From contig CAMPIK010000051.1 of assembly GCA_946886325.1 (NCBI GenBank), positions 1-10,160 of the forward strand: DNA of 10,160 bases, in the 5' to 3' direction. The stretch is from an uncultured Shinella sp. (GTDB taxonomy: Bacteria; Pseudomonadota; Alphaproteobacteria; Rhizobiales; Rhizobiaceae). The notes beneath the pieces are model-generated. The model was not told where the DNA came from, did not search any database, and saw nothing but the letters and a program-made list of their open reading frames with translations. Positions 6,055 through 10,160 of this stretch are shown piece by piece. Position numbers and translations under genes: made by a program. Position 1 is the first letter of the stretch, and each line of letters begins with the position of its first letter.

Positions 6055-6987
6055 TCAGACCCGGGCGGAGCCGTAGCCGACGGCGGTCGTGACGCCGTCC
6101 TGGTTCTTCAGCCAGTATTCGACCTCGACGCGCGTGCCCTCGCCTTCCGGCGTGCTGTCCGTCACGACGCCTTCCAGCGTCAGGACGTCCTTCGGATAGA
6201 TCGGGCTCAGGTATGTCGAGAAATGACGGCCGGTCGAGAGAAAGGTCTCGCCGAAGAATGCCGAAAGATATTGCGAGGCCCAGCAGGATTCCATCATGCC
6301 CTGCGCGATGCAGTCCTTCAGGCCGGCCTTCCGGGCGATCTCGAGATTGGTGTGGATGCCCTGCTTGTGGAACTCGGCGCCGGTGAAGACCGACATCTGC
6401 GCCTGGCGCACCTGCTTCGTCATGGGAGCCAGTGCCGTGCCGACCGGCGTCGTGGCGTCGATCGAGCCCACCCGTTCTGCCGGCAGGTCGCGCGGGCTGA
6501 CGCGCCGCTCGGGCTCCGCCATGCCGGTCCCGACCTGGACGCCCTCGGGGATGCGCATGACCTCGATCGAGCGCTGCAAGATGACGATATCGCCCGCCTC
6601 GTCGCGCGCCACGCTTTCGAGAACCGTGTAGCCCTTGCCGCGCTTCATGTACTTGTCGACATAGGTGCCGGTCAGCGTCAGCTTCGCGCCGACGGGCACC
6701 GGCTTGTAGTGCTCGACCTCTTCCTTCTGGTGCAGACCGACGACCTTGTCGCGGTCATAGACGGTGAGGAATATCTGCATCAGATCGGACACGATCATAT
6801 GCGGCGGCACGAAGCCGACCGGCTTCATCATGCCGTTCTCGATCACCATGCCGCTGTAGTCGTCGAGCGCATAGGCGTAGCTGCGCAGGAAGAAGTCGTC
6901 GACGACGAGCTCAACCGGGCCGAAGCTCTCGCCGATATAGACGTTCTCGTAGGTCGGGTCCTTGAAGGTCTGGGATACCATGTTCAT
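6055..6987 (-). CDS. Double-hotdog MaoC-like dehydratase/hydratase
   Basis: A 310-residue protein with two hotdog units, as in MaoC-like enoyl-CoA hydratases/dehydratases that have an N-terminal FAS1-like half. The N-terminal unit has the central-helix stretch DDFFLRSYAYALDDYSG (30-46) and GFVPPHMIVSDLMQIF (58-73). The C-terminal unit has the hydratase-like FHKQGIHTNLEIARKAGL (206-223) followed by AQGMM (228-232), and ends with a strand pattern VEVEYWLKNQDG. The classic Asp-x4-His dyad of PhaJ-type hydratases is not intact: His212 is kept but the Asp position is His207, and the usual HG is QG. The start at 6987 has AGGA 5 nt upstream; ATGs at 6999 and 6981 are alternatives. It is last in the SDR-TRAP operon, after a strong hairpin. 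By context it would act on the CoA ester made by the nearby CoA-transferase. Confidence 0.85.
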   Translation of the reverse strand: MNMVSQTFKDPTYENVYIGESFGPVELVVDDFFLRSYAYALDDYSGMVIENGMMKPVGFVPPHMIVSDLMQIFLTVYDRDKVVGLHQKEEVEHYKPVPVGAKLTLTGTYVDKYMKRGKGYTVLESVARDEAGDIVILQRSIEVMRIPEGVQVGTGMAEPERRVSPRDLPAERVGSIDATTPVGTALAPMTKQVRQAQMSVFTGAEFHKQGIHTNLEIARKAGLKDCIAQGMMESCWASQYLSAFFGETFLSTGRHFSTYLSPIYPKDVLTLEGVVTDSTPEGEGTRVEVEYWLKNQDGVTTAVGYGSARV

Positions 6988-7006
6988 GTCGTTCCTCATG
7001 CGGCTG

Positions 7007-7035
7007 GAACCCGCCGGCCAGATGCCGGCGGGTTC
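7007..7035 (-). promoter_or_regulatory. Strong intercistronic stem-loop between dctP and the MaoC gene
   Basis: Perfect 12-bp inverted repeat: GAACCCGCCGGC (7007-7018), loop CAGAT, GCCGGCGGGTTC (7024-7035). It lies 9 nt past the dctP stop and 19 nt before the MaoC start. No T-run follows on the minus strand, so it is unlikely to be a simple terminator. Hairpins after binding-protein genes often protect the 3' end of that mRNA and raise its level over downstream genes; that role is inferred here. Confidence 0.75.
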
Positions 7036-7044
7036 GCAATGGGC

Positions 7045-8028
7045 TCACTCGACGCTGCGGACCTTTGCGAGCAGCGCGACCGCCTTGTCGCCGAGGCTTG
7101 CGGCATATTCGTCGTGGAACTTCGCCATGCGCTCGGCGAACTTGTCGAGGCCTTCGGTCTCGACGACGTTGACGCCGGCAGCCTTCATTTCCGCGAGCGC
7201 CTTGTCGTTGAAGTCGTTGACGAGGCCGGCCTGGTAGGCCTGCGCGTCGGCCGCGGCCTGCTTCAGGACCGCCTGATGCTCGGGCGTCAGCGAATCGAAC
7301 TTGGCGGCGTTCACCGCGATGAAGCGGAAGTGCCAGATGTGCTTGGTCAGGCTCACGCTCTTCGTGACTTCGTACCACTTGGTCGTCGAGAGCGTCGCCG
7401 GCTCGCCCTCGGCCGCATCGGCAACGCCCGTCTCGATCGCGGAATAGACTTCCGGGAACGGGATCGGCGTCGGCACGGCACCCAGTGCCTTGGCGAAACC
7501 GATATAGAGCGGCGATTCCGGCACGCGCAGGCGCAGGCCGTTCATGTCGTCGATGGTCTTGATTTCCTTCTTGCTGGCGAGCGAGCGCGGGCCGAGATAG
7601 AGGAAACCGAGATTGCGAACGCCCTGCGCCTCGAAGGCTGCTTCCACATCCGGAGCGATCGCCGCGGCGACGCGCTGCATGTGGTCGAGGTCCTTGTAAA
7701 TATACGGCAGTTCGAGAACCTGCAGTTCCGGGAAGAAGCGGCCGATACCCGACATGCCGCTCGGCGCGATGTCGACCGAGCCGGATACGACGCTCTCGGC
7801 CAGTTCGCGCTCGTTTCCGAGCGTGGAATCGCCATAGACCTCGATCGTCACCTCGCCGTTGGTGCGCTCGGACACGAGCTCGGCAAACCGCTTGTCGGCC
7901 AGCGTGTTGCTGTGGTCGGCGGCATAGATGTCGCCGAGCGTCAGCGTCTGCGCATTTGCCATCGTGGCACCGACGAAGAGCGCCGCGGCCGTCGCTACTC
8001 CCGTCAGAAAACGTTTTTTCATGAACAT
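7045..8028 (-). CDS. dctP: TRAP transporter solute-binding protein, DctP family
   Basis: Periplasmic binding protein (327 residues) that delivers a carboxylate to the DctQM membrane subunits. Signal peptide at 1-26: MFMKKRF, hydrophobic core, ANA before Q27. DctP-family hallmarks: an early LADKRFAELVSERTNGEVTIEVYG (43-66), GMSGIGRFFPELQVLELPYIYKDLDH (91-116), IDDMNGLRLRVPESPLY (159-175) in which R168 is at the position of the family's conserved substrate-carboxylate arginine, and FPEVYSAIETGVADAAEGEP (191-210). The start at 8028 has GGAGGAG (8035-8041) 6 nt upstream; a GTG at 8061 overlaps dctM and lacks such a site. It is placed after dctM instead of before dctQ. The ligand is very likely an organic or sugar acid by family; no finer call is possible. 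Confidence 0.95.
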   Translation of the reverse strand: MFMKKRFLTGVATAAALFVGATMANAQTLTLGDIYAADHSNTLADKRFAELVSERTNGEVTIEVYGDSTLGNERELAESVVSGSVDIAPSGMSGIGRFFPELQVLELPYIYKDLDHMQRVAAAIAPDVEAAFEAQGVRNLGFLYLGPRSLASKKEIKTIDDMNGLRLRVPESPLYIGFAKALGAVPTPIPFPEVYSAIETGVADAAEGEPATLSTTKWYEVTKSVSLTKHIWHFRFIAVNAAKFDSLTPEHQAVLKQAAADAQAYQAGLVNDFNDKALAEMKAAGVNVVETEGLDKFAERMAKFHDEYAASLGDKAVALLAKVRSVE

Positions 8029-8057
8029 GCTTTTCTCCTCCGTTGAATGTCGCGCCG

Positions 8058-9332
8058 TCACATGAAGGACGGCAGATAGGTGGTCAGAAAGGGTACGAAC
8101 GCGATCAGCAGATTGACCAGCAGGAGCGGGATCAGGAAGACCCAGACCAGCCCCAGGATACGCGAAAGCGGTATGCGCGCCAGACTGACGCCGATGAACA
8201 GCAGCGTGCCGACCGGCGGCATCACGGCGCCCATCATGATCGCCAGCACCATGACGACGCCGAACTGCACCGGGTCGAAGCCCATCTGTGCGCCGATCGC
8301 CGCAAGCGTCGGCACGAAGAGCACGGCGGTCGAGATCTCGTCCATCAGCCCGCCGATCAGCGTCAGCGTGATGATCAGGATCGTGACGACGAGCAGCGGC
8401 TCCGTGGTGATCGAGAACAGCACGGATGTGACCTGCTGCTCGAAGCGGCCAAGCGCCAGGATCGTGCCGAAAACCGCCGCAAAACCGACGATCATCATGA
8501 TGTTGGCGGCAGACAGCGCGGCCGACATCGTCAGTTCGCGCAGGCTCTTGAGATCAAGCGAGCGCTCGATGACGAAGCCGTAGAACAGCGCATAGACGAC
8601 GGCGACGATACCGGCTTCCGTCGGCGTGAAGATGCCGAAGCGGATGCCGCCGATGATGACGAAGGGCATGACGAGCGCCCAGCCGGCCTTCATCGTGGCT
8701 TCCTTGAGCCGCGTGCCCGAGAACGTGACCGCCTCGACGCGGAAGGACGAGAAGCGCGTCAGGATGAAGGCGAGGATCAGCAGAGAGAGACCGACCAGCA
8801 GGCCCGGAATGATGCCGGCGAGGAACAGGCGCCCGATCGAGACGCCGGACATCGAGCCATAGATGATGAGGAAGATCGACGGCGGAATGAGCGGGGCCAT
8901 CATCGCCGAGAAGGCGACCATCAGGGCGGCGAATTCCGGCTTGTAGCCCTGTTCCTTCATCGCTGGAATGAGGATCGAGCCCGTGGCGGCGGTATCGGCC
9001 GAGGCCGATCCCGAGACGCCCGCCATCAGGATGTTTGCGATGACCGTGACATAGGCGAGGCCGGCGCGAAAATGGCCGACGAGGGCGATCGCGAGATCGA
9101 CGATGCGCTTCGTCAGGCCCGAGCGCGACATGACCTCGCCGGCCAGCACGAAGAACGGGATCGCCATCAGCGTGAAGGAATCCATGCCGCCGAAGGTCTT
9201 GGTGATCAAGAGCCGCTCCTGCACGATCGGCTCCGTCAGCACGACGAGAAGTGCTGCAAGTCCGGTGGAGAACGCGACCGGCACGCCGAGCAGCAGGAGA
9301 AGGAAGAAGCAGCCGAAGAGTGTGAGAACCAT
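8058..9332 (-). CDS. dctM: TRAP transporter large membrane subunit, DctM family
   Basis: Inner-membrane transport subunit of 424 residues with about a dozen hydrophobic segments, full family length. Family motifs: GGMDSFTLMAIPFFVLAGEVM (48-68), GVSGSASADTAATGSILIPAM (105-125), MAPLIPPSIFLIIYG (145-159), and near the C-terminus MMGAVMPPVGTLLFIG, the repeat-related counterpart of the first PP motif. It uses an ion gradient to drive uptake of substrate delivered by DctP. Its ATG shares one base with the dctQ stop (TGATG), so the two membrane subunits are translationally coupled. dctP follows after 29 nt. Nothing is truncated. Confidence 0.97.
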   Translation of the reverse strand: MVLTLFGCFFLLLLLGVPVAFSTGLAALLVVLTEPIVQERLLITKTFGGMDSFTLMAIPFFVLAGEVMSRSGLTKRIVDLAIALVGHFRAGLAYVTVIANILMAGVSGSASADTAATGSILIPAMKEQGYKPEFAALMVAFSAMMAPLIPPSIFLIIYGSMSGVSIGRLFLAGIIPGLLVGLSLLILAFILTRFSSFRVEAVTFSGTRLKEATMKAGWALVMPFVIIGGIRFGIFTPTEAGIVAVVYALFYGFVIERSLDLKSLRELTMSAALSAANIMMIVGFAAVFGTILALGRFEQQVTSVLFSITTEPLLVVTILIITLTLIGGLMDEISTAVLFVPTLAAIGAQMGFDPVQFGVVMVLAIMMGAVMPPVGTLLFIGVSLARIPLSRILGLVWVFLIPLLLVNLLIAFVPFLTTYLPSFM

Positions 9333-9844
9333 CAGGCGTCTCCCTGCCGTGCTTCACGGAAATCGCGAATAATCTTTGCGATCATCGCGACGATGATGAG
9401 GGCGGAGCCGACGGGTATCGCCAGATAGATCCAGAAGAGCGAGATGGAGAGTGCGGAGGAAAGCTGCGGCTTGTTCACCTCCGCCATGATCCAGCCATAG
9501 TAGACGAAGGTCGCCATCAGGCAGATGACTGCGACATCAAGGGCGAGTTGCAAGAGCCGTCGCCAGCGCTCCGGCAGCATATTGATGAACATATCGACGG
9601 TGAACATCGCCCTGCGCCAGACGAGAATCGGCGCGCAGAGCCAGAAGACCCAGATGAAGGCGTAGCGGATCACCTCTTCGGACCAGAAGAGCGCGTAATG
9701 GCCGCCGAACAGATAACGCAGGCAGACACCGGCAAAGCCGACCGCGATGATGCCGAGCATCAGCGGCACGATGATGGCTTCGCCGATGCGTTCCAGCAGC
9801 GTCGGGCTTTCGGCGGTTTCGACGATGTCCGCTTGTTCCTGCAT
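9332..9844 (-). CDS. dctQ: TRAP transporter small membrane subunit, DctQ family
   Basis: Four-helix inner-membrane subunit of 170 residues that partners DctM. Hydrophobic segments at about 24-45 (IIVPLMLGIIAVGFAGVCLRYL), 55-75 (SEEVIRYAFIWVFWLCAPILV), 95-118 and 133-155. The segment FWSEEVIRYAFIWVFWLCAP, followed by charged RRAMFTVDMF, is typical of the family. The ATG at 9844 shares one base with the SDR stop (TGATG), and the gene's own stop does the same with dctM. A longer in-frame extension to 9994 lies inside the SDR gene and reads as low-complexity Arg-rich sequence, so it is rejected. Confidence 0.93.
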   Translation of the reverse strand: MQEQADIVETAESPTLLERIGEAIIVPLMLGIIAVGFAGVCLRYLFGGHYALFWSEEVIRYAFIWVFWLCAPILVWRRAMFTVDMFINMLPERWRRLLQLALDVAVICLMATFVYYGWIMAEVNKPQLSSALSISLFWIYLAIPVGSALIIVAMIAKIIRDFREARQGDA

Positions 9845-10160
9845 CAGGCTGCCAATGCTCCCCCGTCGACCTTGATGACGGCGCCGGTGATATAGTCGGA
9901 AAGCGGGCTTGCGAGGAAGGCGATGGCGCCGCCGACTTCTTCCGGCTTGCCGGCACGCCCCATGGGCACGCGGTTCTCGACCTTCGCGACCCATTCCTTG
10001 TTGTGGAAGAGCGGCTCCGTCAGTTCGGTCCTGAACCAGCCGGGCTCAATGGCGTTTACCCGGATGCCGGCCTTGGCCCATTCGACAGCGAGGCCCTTGG
10101 TGATTTGCTTCACGCCGCCCTTCGAGGACCCGTAGGCGACGATGAAGGGCATGCCGATCT
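9844..10160 (-). CDS. Short-chain dehydrogenase/reductase (N-terminus off window)
   Basis: C-terminal 104 residues of a classical NAD(P)-dependent SDR of about 250 residues. Visible features: catalytic YGSSK (Tyr codon at 10134-10132), then GGVKQITKGLAVEWAKAGIRVNAIEPGWFRTEL, the standard NAxxPG motif, then VPMGRAGKPEEVGGAIAFLASPLSDYITGAVIKVDGG, the standard C-terminal strand-helix and VDGG end. The wording resembles gluconate 5-dehydrogenase-like sugar-acid SDRs, but substrate specificity cannot be fixed from this part. The Rossmann glycine motif lies beyond the right edge. It is translationally coupled to dctQ, placing an oxidoreductase in the same transcript as the transporter, so it probably acts on the imported compound or its product. 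Confidence 0.93.
   Translation of the reverse strand, partial: IGMPFIVAYGSSKGGVKQITKGLAVEWAKAGIRVNAIEPGWFRTELTEPLFHNKEWVAKVENRVPMGRAGKPEEVGGAIAFLASPLSDYITGAVIKVDGGALAA

Noticed and set aside
7007..7035. Reading the dctP-MaoC hairpin as a Rho-independent terminator
   Set aside because: No T-run follows the stem on the minus strand, and the MaoC start with its ribosome-binding site lies directly downstream.
6052..8046. Plus-strand open frame of 664 codons
   Set aside because: Exactly antisense to the MaoC and dctP genes, whose protein families are clear. No recognisable domain and no ribosome-binding site.
8043..9428. Plus-strand open frame of 461 codons rich in D, R, Q, H and E
   Set aside because: Antisense to dctM. 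The charged composition is what a hydrophobic membrane protein gene gives when read from the opposite strand.

Overview
The window looks like a catabolic gene cluster from a high-GC alphaproteobacterium, most likely Rhizobiales. Grounds: the GC-rich third codon positions, the pairing of ABC and TRAP solute-binding proteins with IclR control, and the mix of enzyme families. The taxon is an inference from style, not from a marker gene.

Left part (1-2559). A divergent pair surrounds an AT-rich intergenic region (716-865). Leftward is a secreted family-1 (sugar-type) ABC solute-binding protein, cut off by the window edge. Rightward is an IclR-family regulator followed by a COG3618-type amidohydrolase (lactonase-like TIM barrel). 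Middle (2580-3428): a complete PrlF-YhaV type II toxin-antitoxin pair on the minus strand with its own promoter and palindromic operators; its 3' end converges on the amidohydrolase. Next (3445-5831): a two-gene minus-strand unit encoding a class III CoA-transferase, translationally coupled by a 4-nt overlap to a solute-binding-protein-fold protein that has no signal peptide. Right part (5891-10160): a minus-strand operon read right to left as SDR oxidoreductase (cut by the edge), DctQ, DctM, DctP (a complete TRAP transporter) and a double-hotdog MaoC-like dehydratase, ending at an intrinsic terminator at 5891-5921.

Together these suggest a pathway in which a carboxylate enters by the TRAP system, and perhaps a sugar-like compound by the ABC system. 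The substrate would be oxidised by the SDR, hydrolysed by the amidohydrolase, activated as a CoA ester by the CoA-transferase, and hydrated or dehydrated by the MaoC protein, all possibly under the IclR regulator. The substrate cannot be read from the sequence. The least expected items are the signal-less binding protein locked to a CoA-transferase, and a related AT-rich motif placed on the promoters of the ABC unit, the regulator and the CoA-transferase unit. I see no tRNA, rRNA, CRISPR array, insertion sequence or phage gene.
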